Source: Pseudobdellovibrionaceae bacterium
GTDB lineage: Bacteria > Bdellovibrionota > FAC87 > UBA2466 > JACKAF01
Direction: 5' to 3'
NCBI GenBank assembly: GCA_020635235.1
Contig: JACKAF010000002.1
Coordinates: forward strand, 558,001-622,000
Length of the DNA stretch: 64,000 bases
Shown here: in pieces, positions 25,450 through 34,510 of the stretch
Position numbering within the stretch: position 1 is the stretch's first letter
Layout: each line of letters opens with the position of its first letter
The notes under the pieces: generated by a model
Seen by the model: only the letters and a program-made list of their open reading frames with translations
What the model was told of the DNA's origin: nothing
Database searches by the model: none
Program-made: the position numbers and the translations under genes

Positions 25450-26070
25450 TTAGGGACTCGGGTTTTCGGCTTGAGGCGTGGTTTCTACTTCTCCGTTCTT
25501 GGGTAGGTCTTGAGCGTCCGATTCCGCGGGTTCGCGTTCAGGGGTGTTTCGGATCGCCGCCTGGTTGCGTTTTGCAAACTCCGTAATCGGCTCTCCTTTT
25601 ACTAAAAACTCGGTGACGACACCCGTTCCGTTTTGATTGAGCCGGGCCCGAATACTCGCCCCGGGGGGGATCACAGTGAGCGCGCGCGCGTACTCTTCCG
25701 GAACGTAGTAGCGTTCAATGTTGGCGACAAAATGATCGTAGAAGCAATAGCCTCTTAGCCACAGGCCGCAACCCCAGGGGGGGCGTGCCGCGCAATCCCC
25801 GCTCCAGCTCGCGATGGCCTTGCGATCGGGGCCGACGATGTCCAGGCACACACACATACGCCACTTGCGGGACGGGGATCGTTTGTTGCAAATCGGGTAC
25901 TTGCCGTAATCGACGTTAAACTTAAGGTAGTGGCCGATCTGGAGATCACCCGGGTCATAGCCTTTAACCGGGAGCTCGACAAGGTCGCCATAGGTGTGGT
26001 GGTAGGTCTGCTGACCTATCCAGATGCCCATCACTAAGATCGGAAAGAATATGGCAAAAAGAGTGCGCAT
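25450..26070 (-). CDS. GDYXXLXY-like membrane-anchored protein
   Basis: ATG 26070 overlaps the upstream stop (TAATG), giving 206 residues; the longer frame to 26121 is inside the neighbour. There is one N-terminal helix (FAIFFPILVMGIWIGQQ) followed by DPGDLQIGHYLKFNVDYG, close to the GDYXXLXY motif of proteins that accompany DUF2157/DUF4401 membrane proteins; here Asp-Tyr is His-Tyr. Cys-rich centre (CNKR, CVCLD, CAARPPWGCG) may be disulphide-bonded in the periplasm. The C-terminal tail is Pro/Glu-rich. Function of the family is unknown. Confidence 0.7.
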   Translation of the reverse strand: MRTLFAIFFPILVMGIWIGQQTYHHTYGDLVELPVKGYDPGDLQIGHYLKFNVDYGKYPICNKRSPSRKWRMCVCLDIVGPDRKAIASWSGDCAARPPWGCGLWLRGYCFYDHFVANIERYYVPEEYARALTVIPPGASIRARLNQNGTGVVTEFLVKGEPITEFAKRNQAAIRNTPEREPAESDAQDLPKNGEVETTPQAENPSP

Positions 26071-27227
26071 TAGCTTCTGGCTGCGAGCCACGCCTCCACT
26101 TTTCCACGGTAGCGGTGCCACACGAAAGCGACGCTGAAGATCAATGTTCCGGAAAGCATCAGCCCAACTCCGGTCTTGGCGTCTGCGTGGAAGGATTCCA
26201 GATAGACCATGATGAACCGGATGGCGATCACCAAGGTCGCCAAATCAAAAAGGCGCTTCCATCGATTGAAACCTGCCGCTGCGGCCGCCGCGGCCCACAC
26301 CAGGATGAATCCCAGACAGCCTAAAGCCTTTTGTTCTCCAATGGAAAAGAGCAGTGGTGTGCAAAGGAAAAAACTTACGAGTACTAAGAGAGCCGTTGTC
26401 GAATTGCGGAACCACAGATGGTACCGGGGACGACTCAAGGCGAGGCTTGCGACGGCAACGATGCACGCAAGCCAGGGGATCGCCGTATAGAGCGCAAAAC
26501 TGGGCAGCTTCTCCAAAACACCGCGCACGCTATCCTGGTACCAAAGTGCATTGGCGATAGGGGTGATTCCAAAAACCAGAAGACCGATGCTCCAAGCTAC
26601 CCAGGCATGGCGTAGGCCATCGGGAAGTCGAAACATGTTGAATCTCCAAATCCCGACAGCAAAACCCAAGTAGACAACCCCTACGCCAGCCATGAAAGTG
26701 GCAGGAAGCCATTCAGGCGACTCGACCCGTATGTAAAAAAGATAGCTGACCAAAGTCGCATAGAACCCGCTGACCCAAAGATGGTAGGTATGCCGATTGT
26801 GTGCCAGGAGTGTAGGGGGCAATATCAGCAAGGTCCAAAACAGAAATACCTGCCAGGGTTCCCAGTTAAGCCCGTAAATCTGTCGGATCAAAAATATTCC
26901 GCAGAGAAAGAAAAAATTGAAACAAGAGAGAGAGACTTCGCGGGCTATGCCCTGGTGATCCCGTGCTGAAAGAAAGAGTGCCCCAAATCCCAATTGGATC
27001 ATGAAGTACGCGACGATCTTGGAAGTAACCGAGATAGTGTCCCAGTTGCCTGCGATGAGGCTGAACATTCCGCTGACAAACGCGACAATTCCCAGTCCGG
27101 CGATTCCAAGGATGGTCCAGTCTTTTCGCGGATCGGCCTTTTCATGTTCGGCGATGGCGTGTGCTTGCTCAGGTTGGAGTAGTCCTGCTTCAACCCATTG
27201 CTCTAGTTTTTGTCGGATCGGTGGCAC
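26070..27227 (-). CDS. DUF2157-type polytopic membrane protein
   Basis: A 385-residue product if it starts at GTG 27227 (VPPIRQKLEQWVEAGLLQPE), which matches the usual soluble N-terminal helix of DUF2157 proteins; longer frames add non-conserved sequence. Ten or more hydrophobic helices follow, starting with ILGIAGLGIVAFVSGMFSLIAGNWD, in which the GxxN-W segment is family-like. It is paired with the GDYXXLXY-like gene downstream through a TAATG overlap, a conserved pairing. The role is not known; involvement in membrane or envelope maintenance is speculation. Confidence 0.75.
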   Translation of the reverse strand: MPPIRQKLEQWVEAGLLQPEQAHAIAEHEKADPRKDWTILGIAGLGIVAFVSGMFSLIAGNWDTISVTSKIVAYFMIQLGFGALFLSARDHQGIAREVSLSCFNFFFLCGIFLIRQIYGLNWEPWQVFLFWTLLILPPTLLAHNRHTYHLWVSGFYATLVSYLFYIRVESPEWLPATFMAGVGVVYLGFAVGIWRFNMFRLPDGLRHAWVAWSIGLLVFGITPIANALWYQDSVRGVLEKLPSFALYTAIPWLACIVAVASLALSRPRYHLWFRNSTTALLVLVSFFLCTPLLFSIGEQKALGCLGFILVWAAAAAAAGFNRWKRLFDLATLVIAIRFIMVYLESFHADAKTGVGLMLSGTLIFSVAFVWHRYRGKVEAWLAARS

Positions 27228-27297
27228 GTAAGATTCTCTTAGACATATCGACGGTTTAGAGTGGGAACATGACCGATCTATACGACGCGGCGTGTGT

Positions 27298-27966
27298 CTA
27301 TGCGGCGGTGCGGTTTTGGAGAGCTTTTTGAAGATCCGCGGGATCTCTAACGAGGTAACAGTGGGAGGCAATCTGCTTGATGGCCCCGGTGCTGGCGAGC
27401 CAGGCGACGATGGTCTCGATTTCGGGGAGCGGCAAGTCTACATAATGATGGACTGATTTGGGATCGATGATGACTTCAGTTCCGCCAGGGGTCGCTTTCC
27501 CAAACGTTTTACAAAAAAATCCGATGCAGTGCACAACCCGCACGGTACTGTCGGAGGGGCGAAGCAGGCGTACGAGCTCGCGGGTTTCGTCCCAACGTTT
27601 TAGCAGCAGCTGCACGACGTTTTTGAACATCAGGCTTGCGATTAGAGGTTCAACTACCTGGAGCCGCTGAAAGTCCTGCAGTGAAAACTCAAGGACCGTC
27701 ACATCCGTTTCCGCAAAGGCGGTGAGCGAACGGGGGTAGGTCTTGCTCGACGCGATGACGCGCTCGCCCAGCATTTCTCCCTCATGCAATCGGTTTGAAA
27801 CGTGGATTTCTCCGTCGCCACTTTCACCGATGAGCCGTACCCGACCCTTGAGGATGAGGAACATGGTCTTCGCGTTCTCACCCTGACGGAAAAGATAGGT
27901 GCCCTGCATCACATGCCTTACGAGTGGGCGCAGGTTGGAGTTATTAATTAGGTCGCGGGCGTTCAT
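27298..27966 (-). CDS. Crp/Fnr-family cyclic-nucleotide-binding regulator
   Basis: In the 222-residue protein the N-terminal jelly roll includes GTYLFRQGENAKTMFLILKG and EGEMLGER, followed by YPRSLTAFAETDVTVLEF where Crp has its phosphate-binding R-(S/T)-A segment. A dimer helix and a C-terminal region with LPEIETIVAWLASTGAIKQI, a winged helix-turn-helix-like segment, follow. There is no Fnr-type cysteine cluster. It lies 63 bases downstream of etfA in the same direction and might be cotranscribed with the etf operon. Ligand and targets are unknown. Confidence 0.85.
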   Translation of the reverse strand: MNARDLINNSNLRPLVRHVMQGTYLFRQGENAKTMFLILKGRVRLIGESGDGEIHVSNRLHEGEMLGERVIASSKTYPRSLTAFAETDVTVLEFSLQDFQRLQVVEPLIASLMFKNVVQLLLKRWDETRELVRLLRPSDSTVRVVHCIGFFCKTFGKATPGGTEVIIDPKSVHHYVDLPLPEIETIVAWLASTGAIKQIASHCYLVRDPADLQKALQNRTAA

Positions 27967-28029
27967 TCCAAAAGAAGTTTCGGAAGAATCCCTGTGGGCC
28001 TAAAGCAGAGGTTGAGGTAGGTTTTGCTC

Positions 28030-28998
28030 CTAAGATTGTGCCCGTAACTTCTTAAATTCCTCTGTCAGCTGCGGCACAACCTCAAAAAGGTCTCCCACGA
28101 TACCGTAGTCGGCTTTGCTGAAAATAGGTGCCTCAGGGTCCTTGTTAATAGCGACAATCACCTTCGAGGTTCGCATTCCCGCGAGATGTTGGATGGCACC
28201 CGATATACCGCACGCGATATACAGTTTTGGACTCACCGTCTTGCCGGTTTGTCCTACCTGCATATCGTGGGGGGCGTAACCCGCATCGACAGCCGCGCGG
28301 CTCGCGCCGGCCGCGGCACCGATGGCGTCCGCAGCGTCGAAAATAAGTTTAAAATTGTCCGCACTTTTTAGTGAGCGTCCACCAGAAATGATAATGTCGG
28401 CTTCTGTCAGGTCCAATTTTTTGGTCGCGGAAGCCTGAACTTCAACAAGTTTCGCGCGTACATTGCCCGGATCGGTGGAGATATTCTCAACCTGCGGACT
28501 CTTCTGAGCGTCGGCGGGCAACGGTAGCACGTTGGGCCGCACCGAGAAGACAGCGGGACCACTTACAAAACTTACCTGCTTCGAAGTCTTGCCAGCATAG
28601 ACCGGACGGCGAACCGTAATCGGTGCACCCTTAATATTGAATTCCACGCAGTCGTTTGCCATGCCGGCTTGTAGTTTGGCGGCGAGGCGAGGAAGAAAGT
28701 CCTTTGCCTGCGGGGTCGCGCCTGCGATCACTGCCTTCGGGCTTTTTGTCGACAGATATTGGAAAAGAGCATTAGCGTAGCCTTCAGTCGTGTATTGAGA
28801 GAGCGCAGGGCTTTCGAGCGAGATGACTTTCTCTGCCCCTTTGGCGCCCAATGCCCCCGCTAATTTCTGAACGTCGGGAGCGCCCACCACCAAGACCTCC
28901 GGTTGTACGCCTTGAGTAATCAACTCTCCAAGGATTTCCAAGGTTACGCGTTTCAGTTCACCGTCTTTGTGTTCGGCTACCAGAAAAATATCACTCAT
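28030..28998 (-). CDS. etfA: Electron transfer flavoprotein alpha subunit
   Basis: The 322-residue protein ends with the FAD-binding module of EtfA: SGGRSLKSADNF, then GQTGKTVSPKLYIACGISG, AIQHLAGM and INKDPEAPIFSKADYGIVGD, all conserved. It binds FAD with EtfB, accepts electrons from acyl-CoA dehydrogenases and passes them towards the quinone pool. It starts 11 bases after etfB ends, within the acd-etfB-etfA operon. Confidence 0.96.
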   Translation of the reverse strand: MSDIFLVAEHKDGELKRVTLEILGELITQGVQPEVLVVGAPDVQKLAGALGAKGAEKVISLESPALSQYTTEGYANALFQYLSTKSPKAVIAGATPQAKDFLPRLAAKLQAGMANDCVEFNIKGAPITVRRPVYAGKTSKQVSFVSGPAVFSVRPNVLPLPADAQKSPQVENISTDPGNVRAKLVEVQASATKKLDLTEADIIISGGRSLKSADNFKLIFDAADAIGAAAGASRAAVDAGYAPHDMQVGQTGKTVSPKLYIACGISGAIQHLAGMRTSKVIVAINKDPEAPIFSKADYGIVGDLFEVVPQLTEEFKKLRAQS

Positions 28999-29009
28999 TG
29001 CTGTTCCCC

Positions 29010-29786
29010 TTAAATTACTTTGGCTTCTTCGCGAAGGAGCCGTACCAACTCTTTGGCTTGCGCGGCGGCATCGCCTTCAATCTTTTTACCTGCGCTGCGC
29101 TCGGGCGGCATCGCATAGGCACTTTCGCTGACACGAGCGGTTTCTCCCGCGACGCCGAGATCGGCCAAAGTGAAAGTCTTGATCTCTTTCTTTTTGGCTT
29201 TCATGATTCCGGGAAGACTGGCGTAACGAGGAGAGTTGATTCCCTTGTTCACGGCTACAAGGCAGGGAAGTGTGCTCTCGATAATATGTTTGGCACCCCC
29301 ATCCACTTCGCGGTGAGCGCGCAGGCTCTTCTTGTCGTTCGCCATTTCGACTTTGATGACGACAGAAACCGATGGGATGTCCAAAAATTCTGCAACATAG
29401 CCAAACACAGCAGCCTGATCGTCATCGATGGCTTGCTTGCCAGCAAAGACCAGATCGGGGGTGTTTTGCTTGAGTACCGCGGCGAGCGCCTTGGCTACCT
29501 GGAAAGTATCTAAGTTATCGCCGTCAGTCTTTACGTGCATGGCGTTGTCTGCACCCATGGCGAGTGCCGTGCGCAGCGCCTCCACACAGCGGTCAGGACC
29601 TGCCGTTAAAACAGTAACGGTGCCGCCGTTGGCTTCCTTTGTCTTGAGCCCTTCTTCGATGGCGAATTCGTCATAGGGGCTTACGATCCACTTGATGTCG
29701 CCCGACTCAATTCCGCTGTTATCGCCTTTGAGGCGGATCTTCGTTTCGGTGTCTGGCACCTGTTTGAGCAATACGAAAATATTCAT
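29010..29786 (-). CDS. etfB: Electron transfer flavoprotein beta subunit
   Basis: In this 258-residue protein, VLLKQVPDTETKIRL, a nucleotide-binding stretch VTVLTAGPDRCVEALRTALA, and DLVFAGKQAIDDDQAAVFGY are present, typical of EtfB, with the AMP-binding loop. The conserved recognition-loop segment (LPCLVAVNKGINSPRYASLP) that docks to partner dehydrogenases follows. It is the second gene of the operon after the acyl-CoA dehydrogenase; 9 bases separate them. Confidence 0.96.
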   Translation of the reverse strand: MNIFVLLKQVPDTETKIRLKGDNSGIESGDIKWIVSPYDEFAIEEGLKTKEANGGTVTVLTAGPDRCVEALRTALAMGADNAMHVKTDGDNLDTFQVAKALAAVLKQNTPDLVFAGKQAIDDDQAAVFGYVAEFLDIPSVSVVIKVEMANDKKSLRAHREVDGGAKHIIESTLPCLVAVNKGINSPRYASLPGIMKAKKKEIKTFTLADLGVAGETARVSESAYAMPPERSAGKKIEGDAAAQAKELVRLLREEAKVI

Positions 29787-29795
29787 GATTGACCT

Positions 29796-30944
29796 CTAGT
29801 CTTCCAAAAGATGGCGGGCGATCACAACGCGTTGGATTTGAGAGGTACCCTCGTAAATCTGAACCAGTTTCACGTCCCGCATGATTTTCTCTACCGGGTA
29901 CTCTTTGGTGTACCCGTAACCGCCGTAAATCTGGACGGCGTCCGTAGCGACTTCCATGGCCATGTCCGCCGCAAATCGTTTGGCGTGGGCAGAATAGTAG
30001 CTACCCATCCTCAAATTTCCCTGATCAATTTCGAAGCCCGCCTGGTAACACAGAAGGCGCGCGGCCTCGACCTTTGTGGCCATGTCAGCCAGCATGAACT
30101 GTATGGCCTGAAAGTCCGAAATTGGACGGTTAAACTGCTTTCGCTCCTTGGAATACCCTATGGAATAGTTGAGTGCGGCGCGAGCGGCACCGACTGCGCT
30201 GGACGCGATGGCGGGTCGCGTGCGATCCAAAGTCGTCAGGGCGATTTTGAACCCATCGCCTATTTTCCCAAGTAAGTTGGCTTTAGGGACGCGCACATTT
30301 TCGAAGCTGATGGCACGCGTATCGGAGGCCTTTTGTCCCATCTTGTCTTCCGGTTTTCCCACACTAATTCCGGGGGTGTCCCGGGGGACAACCAAGCAGG
30401 CCATGCCTTTTGATTTTAGACTTTTGTCGACTGTGCAAAAAACGGTGTAGAGATCTGCAAAACCCGCGTTGGTAATCCACATCTTGGATCCGTTCAGGAT
30501 GTAGGAATCCCCGTCCTCCTTCGCTGTGGTGGATAGCGAGCCGGCATCAGAACCTGCGCCTGGTTCCGTGAGACAGAAAGACGCGAGTTTGGGAGCTTCC
30601 ATGAAGGGCCCCACCAATCTCTGGATTTGTTCGTCGTTTCCGAAAAGCAGAATCGGAGTAAGTGCCAAGGTATTTACGGCAATGCTGGTGCCTATCCCGA
30701 GACAGCCCGCGCCCAACTCTTCGTTTAGCAGGACATCATCGAATACGCCTAATCCCAGTCCACCGAACTTTTCCGGAACGGTGATATTCATCAACCCGTT
30801 TTCCCAGGCTTTTTGAATGACATCTTTTGGAAATTCAGCGGAAGAGTCGTATTTTCCGGCTACCGGAATGACTTCCTTTTCAATGAATTTTCGGGCCATT
30901 TCCTTCAGCGCTAGTTGCTCGTCAGATAATCGAAAACCGGCCAT
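29796..30944 (-). CDS. Acyl-CoA dehydrogenase (short-chain type)
   Basis: The 382-residue flavoprotein has CLTEPGAGSDAGSLSTTA (FAD and substrate loop), GSKMWITNAGFADLYTVF and the C-terminal YGGYGYTKEYPVEKIMRDVK followed by IYEGTSQIQR, in which the Glu is the catalytic base of short- and medium-chain enzymes. It oxidises an acyl-CoA to the 2-enoyl-CoA in fatty or branched-chain acid breakdown and reduces the ETF encoded just downstream. Chain-length specificity is unproven. It is the promoter-proximal gene; a 160-base divergent region precedes it. Confidence 0.94.
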   Translation of the reverse strand: MAGFRLSDEQLALKEMARKFIEKEVIPVAGKYDSSAEFPKDVIQKAWENGLMNITVPEKFGGLGLGVFDDVLLNEELGAGCLGIGTSIAVNTLALTPILLFGNDEQIQRLVGPFMEAPKLASFCLTEPGAGSDAGSLSTTAKEDGDSYILNGSKMWITNAGFADLYTVFCTVDKSLKSKGMACLVVPRDTPGISVGKPEDKMGQKASDTRAISFENVRVPKANLLGKIGDGFKIALTTLDRTRPAIASSAVGAARAALNYSIGYSKERKQFNRPISDFQAIQFMLADMATKVEAARLLCYQAGFEIDQGNLRMGSYYSAHAKRFAADMAMEVATDAVQIYGGYGYTKEYPVEKIMRDVKLVQIYEGTSQIQRVVIARHLLED

Positions 30945-31006
30945 TTGGGGAACCTTTCAGCTTTTTGAAGAAACCACGGGTGTATGAAACCCAACCAATC
31001 CCACGT

Positions 31007-31042
31007 TTTGAAAACTATGGCTAAAAGTATGGTTTTTCAATA
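31007..31042. promoter_or_regulatory. Imperfect palindrome in the divergent acd/PGAM intergenic region
   Basis: TTGAAAACTAT and ATGGTTTTTCAA face each other across about ten bases, in the 180-base gap between the acyl-CoA dehydrogenase (minus) and the mutase (plus). It is A/T-rich against its surroundings, and could be an operator or hold overlapping promoters. No regulator assigned. Confidence 0.3.
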
Positions 31043-31124
31043 CCTTTCTTACAGCGGTGCGGCTAATGTTTGTTGAGAATGCGCGCTGACAGACGCGCCT
31101 AGCTTGGCTAGACTTAAGCCCATC

Positions 31125-32646
31125 ATGGGAAGCGAGCGAACTGGGATACTTTTGGTCATCGAGGGCTGGGGACACGCCCCCGAAGATCGGTATAACGCGG
31201 TGAGCCAAGCGCGTACTCCCAACCTGGATCGGCTCTTTGGCGAGTACCCGCACTTTTTGTTGGAAGCCTCAGGCAAAGCCACAGGCCTGCCTGAAGGGGT
31301 GCCGAGCACTTCGGAAGCGGGCTATTTGACTTTGGGTGCCGGTCGCCCGCTGGCCCACGCCCGCTCTCTTATCCAAGACGCGATCCAGAGTGGCAGTTTT
31401 TCGAAAACCCCGCTTGCTAGATATCTCCAAACGCATGCACCAACAGCAGCGGGGAACGTTGCACCTGATTGGGTTGTTTTCAGATGCCGATGTCCACAGT
31501 GAAAAGCCCATCTCTTTGCTCTTCTTCAATTTGCCAAGAGAGAAAAGATTCGTCAGGTCGCCTTGCACCTCTTTCTCGACGGCTGGACGCACCGAGTGTT
31601 CGAGGCTTGGGGCTCATTGAAGAGCTGCGTGCCTTTTGTGACGACGTGGGGTGGGGCGCGTCGAAACAATAATGGGCCGCTACTTCGCTATGGATCGGGA
31701 TTTACGCTGGGACCGCACACGCTTGGCGTATGAAGCGATTGTGGCCGGCACGGCTGAAAGTGTTTTCGTACAACCCGCCCAGTATGTCGAATCGTGTTAC
31801 GACAAAGGCCTGGTGGATGAGTTCATCGCCCCGGCCGTCCGCGAGGAGTATCCGGGTATCAAAGACGGCGACGGAGTTGTATTCTTCAATTTCCGCGGCG
31901 ATCGCGCGCGTCAGTTGGCCGCCTCGATGACAGATCCCGAATTCAGTCATTTCCGCCGAGCGAACCTACCAACTTTTTGTGGTTTTGTTACGCTGGCGGA
32001 TTACGGTTTGGAGCACAAAATTGTCGCCGCCTACGCGACTGAAAAACCGGATCAGACGCTCGCAAAGGTTTTGTCGGAAAACGGAGTCTCACAGCTGCGT
32101 GTCGCGGAGACGGAGGCGTTCACGCGCATTTCGGACATTTTCGATGGCTCCTCCGATCTGGAGCACGAAATGCGTTTGTGTGTGCCAGGAGAGATTCGAA
32201 CGGAGAGTTTTGACCAACAGCCAACCATGGCTGCAGCCGTCGTTACGAAAACCCTTCTTGAAAAGTTAGGTTCCGGATCGTTTCAATTTGCGGTCGCGGC
32301 CTATCCGAACTTGGATCTTGTCGCCCACACCGGAAATTTTCCCGCAACGGTGAGAGCGATGGAGTGTTTGGATGCGCAAATTGGAGACGTGCTGCGGTGG
32401 GCCGATAGTCACGACGCGTTTGTCGTGGTCGCGGCCAACCATGGAAACGCCGAATCCCTGCGCCAAGGAACAACCGGGCTCCTGGATTTGACGCACACAC
32501 TCTCTCCTGCGCTTTGTGCGGTGTTCGACAAGCGTTACCGCGGTGCGCGTGAGGGGAAAGGGGCGTTGAGCGACGTGGCCCCAACCATACTTCGTTTGTT
32601 TAACCTTCAGAGTCCTGCGGCGATGACAGGTCGCGCTCTAGTTTAG
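31125..32646 (+). CDS. Cofactor-independent phosphoglycerate mutase-like enzyme, frameshifted and divergent
   Basis: Start ATG 31125 (the frame could extend to TTG 31104). N-terminal GILLVIEGWGHAPED and STSEAGYLTLGAGRP match the metal-site start and catalytic-serine loop of the iPGM/alkaline-phosphatase superfamily. HLIGLFSDADVHS, VALHLFLDG and GLGLIEELRAFCDDVGWG follow in shifting frames between 31430 and 31670, needing three or four indels; from 31651 the frame is clean to the end with FFNFRGDRARQ, NLDLVAHTGNF and ANHGNAE. Metal ligands differ from the family: LDGWG reads IEGWG, TADHGNAE reads AANHGNAE, and NSEVGH reads TSEAGY. It would interconvert 2- and 3-phosphoglycerate if active. Confidence 0.8.
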
Positions 32647-32680
32647 TCATAAGCGCGTTCCACTCCCTCAGGGTCGATGC

Positions 32681-32738
32681 TATAATAATAATAACTTATA
32701 TCCATTCCGGGCGATCCCCCTCAGGGGTTTTCTCGCCC
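32681..32738 (+). promoter_or_regulatory. Candidate -10 box and nested hairpin in the pilB leader
   Basis: A perfect TATAAT lies at 32681-32686, within TATAATAATAATAA; a good -35 box is not evident. Downstream, GGGCGA (32709-32714) pairs with TCGCCC (32733-32738) and encloses CCCC-TCA-GGGG (32717-32727). The structure sits 40 bases before the AAGGAAATGG ribosome site of pilB and could be an mRNA leader element or a weak terminator of the mutase gene. Confidence 0.4.
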
Positions 32739-32776
32739 TATCTACACTCCACCGACCCTTCAAGGAAATGGTTTAA

Positions 32777-34510
32777 ATGGCGGCTGGCAAGCTCGGCGAC
32801 CTTTTAGTCAAACAGGGAGTCGTTTCCCGTGAACAAATGGCGGAAGCGTCTGCCTACTCACGCCAAAATCGGGTGCGTCTTGGGAGCGCGCTCATTCAAC
32901 TTGGACACGTAAATGAGAATGTCTTTGCCAGCTTCGTTGCAAAACTCTATGGCCTTACCGCCGTCAGTCTCGACGGTTTAAGCGTTAGTTCGGATATTCT
33001 TGAGTTAGTCCCTCGCACCTTAGCGGAAAAACATACGTTGGTTCCCATTTCCATCGAAGGTTCTTCGCTCACTGTTGCCATGGCGGATCCGAGTAACGTC
33101 GCTGCTGTCGACGATATTCGTTTTCTCTCGAACATGGACGTTGTGATCCATATTGCGGGAGAGAATGCGATCGGTGCCGCAATCAACCGAATTTACGGTA
33201 CGAACGAGGCGGATCCGGGTCAGAAAATTGCCGGCAAGTTCAAGGAAGAGGGCGGTCCCGAAAACACCGGACAAATCGAGGTTGGAAAACTCGATGAGGC
33301 GCACGAGGTAGAGGGCGAGGGTATTGGTGAGAAACCAATCATCAAACTCATCAACACGCTTTTCATGGAAGCCATTCGGCGCAAGTCCAGTGATATTCAC
33401 ATCGAGCCCTATAACGAATACTCCCGCGTGCGCTTTCGAATCGACGGAAGCCTGCACGAAGTAATGCGCATCCCTCAGGCGATGCGGACTGCAGTTCCGT
33501 CGCGTATCAAGGTGATGGCTCACCTTGATATCTCGGAAAAGCGTTTGCCGCAGGACGGGCGTATCCAGATAAAAACAAAACGACGAAAGATCGACGTCCG
33601 TGTTTCGACGATCCCTACAATTTTTGGCGAAAAAGTTGTCATGCGTTTGCTTGACCAAGGCGAGAGCACGCCGAGCCTGTTAGGGGTAGGCTTTGAAGAG
33701 TCGCAGTACCAGGCCTTCAAGCTCGCCGCCAGCCAACCGTACGGCATGGTGCTGGTTACGGGCCCTACGGGTAGTGGTAAATCGACAACTCTTTATGCGG
33801 CCCTATCTGAATTGAACGGGCCCGATGTAAATATTTCCACCGTTGAAGATCCCGTCGAATACAAGATGGCGGGAATCAACCAAGTTCAGATGAAAGAGGG
33901 GATCGGACTCAATTTCGCTACCGCTTTGCGGTCTCTTTTGCGTCAGGATCCCGACGTCATCATGGTCGGTGAAATTCGAGACCAGGAGACTGCGGAGATT
34001 GCTGTGAAGGCCGCGCTTACGGGTCACATGGTGTTCTCGACACTCCACACCAATGATGCCCCGAGCACCATCAATCGACTTCTGCACATGGGGCTGGAGC
34101 CGTTTTTGATTACGGCCGCATTGACGCTTGTGCAAGCGCAGCGTTTGCTTCGAATCAACTGCCCCAATTGCATTCAAGATGACACCTCCATTTCTCCGGA
34201 ACAACTCATCGCCGCCGAGATGCCAAAGAATTGGATACAGAGTTTCAAAGCCAAGAAAGGCGTGGGTTGCGAGCGCTGTGGAAATACTGGCTACAAAGGT
34301 CGTAAGGGTGTTTTTGAAGTGATGCCGATGACGGAAAAACTGCGCGCGATGGTTGTGAAAAACTCGAGCTCCGACGACATCAAACGCCAGGCCATCAAGG
34401 AAGGCATGATTACTTTGCGCCAGAGCGCGCTCGTAAAGCTATACCGCGGCGAAACAACTTTTGAAGAGGTTTTGAACAATACGCGCCCGGACGGAGATCT
34501 GAAATCATGA
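32777..34510 (+). CDS. pilB: Type IV pilus assembly ATPase PilB
   Basis: The 577-residue protein has an N-terminal MshEN/T2SSE_N domain (KLGDLLVKQGVVSREQM...), then the hexameric ATPase with Walker A GPTGSGKSTT, Asp box TVEDPVEYKMAGI, Walker B DVIMVGEIRD and His box HTNDAPSTI. The C-terminal zinc site CPNC...CERCGNTGYKGR is intact. It drives pilus extension from the cytoplasmic face. First of a five-gene operon with overlapping or abutting starts (pilT begins within the pilB stop). Confidence 0.95.
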   Translation: MAAGKLGDLLVKQGVVSREQMAEASAYSRQNRVRLGSALIQLGHVNENVFASFVAKLYGLTAVSLDGLSVSSDILELVPRTLAEKHTLVPISIEGSSLTVAMADPSNVAAVDDIRFLSNMDVVIHIAGENAIGAAINRIYGTNEADPGQKIAGKFKEEGGPENTGQIEVGKLDEAHEVEGEGIGEKPIIKLINTLFMEAIRRKSSDIHIEPYNEYSRVRFRIDGSLHEVMRIPQAMRTAVPSRIKVMAHLDISEKRLPQDGRIQIKTKRRKIDVRVSTIPTIFGEKVVMRLLDQGESTPSLLGVGFEESQYQAFKLAASQPYGMVLVTGPTGSGKSTTLYAALSELNGPDVNISTVEDPVEYKMAGINQVQMKEGIGLNFATALRSLLRQDPDVIMVGEIRDQETAEIAVKAALTGHMVFSTLHTNDAPSTINRLLHMGLEPFLITAALTLVQAQRLLRINCPNCIQDDTSISPEQLIAAEMPKNWIQSFKAKKGVGCERCGNTGYKGRKGVFEVMPMTEKLRAMVVKNSSSDDIKRQAIKEGMITLRQSALVKLYRGETTFEEVLNNTRPDGDLKS

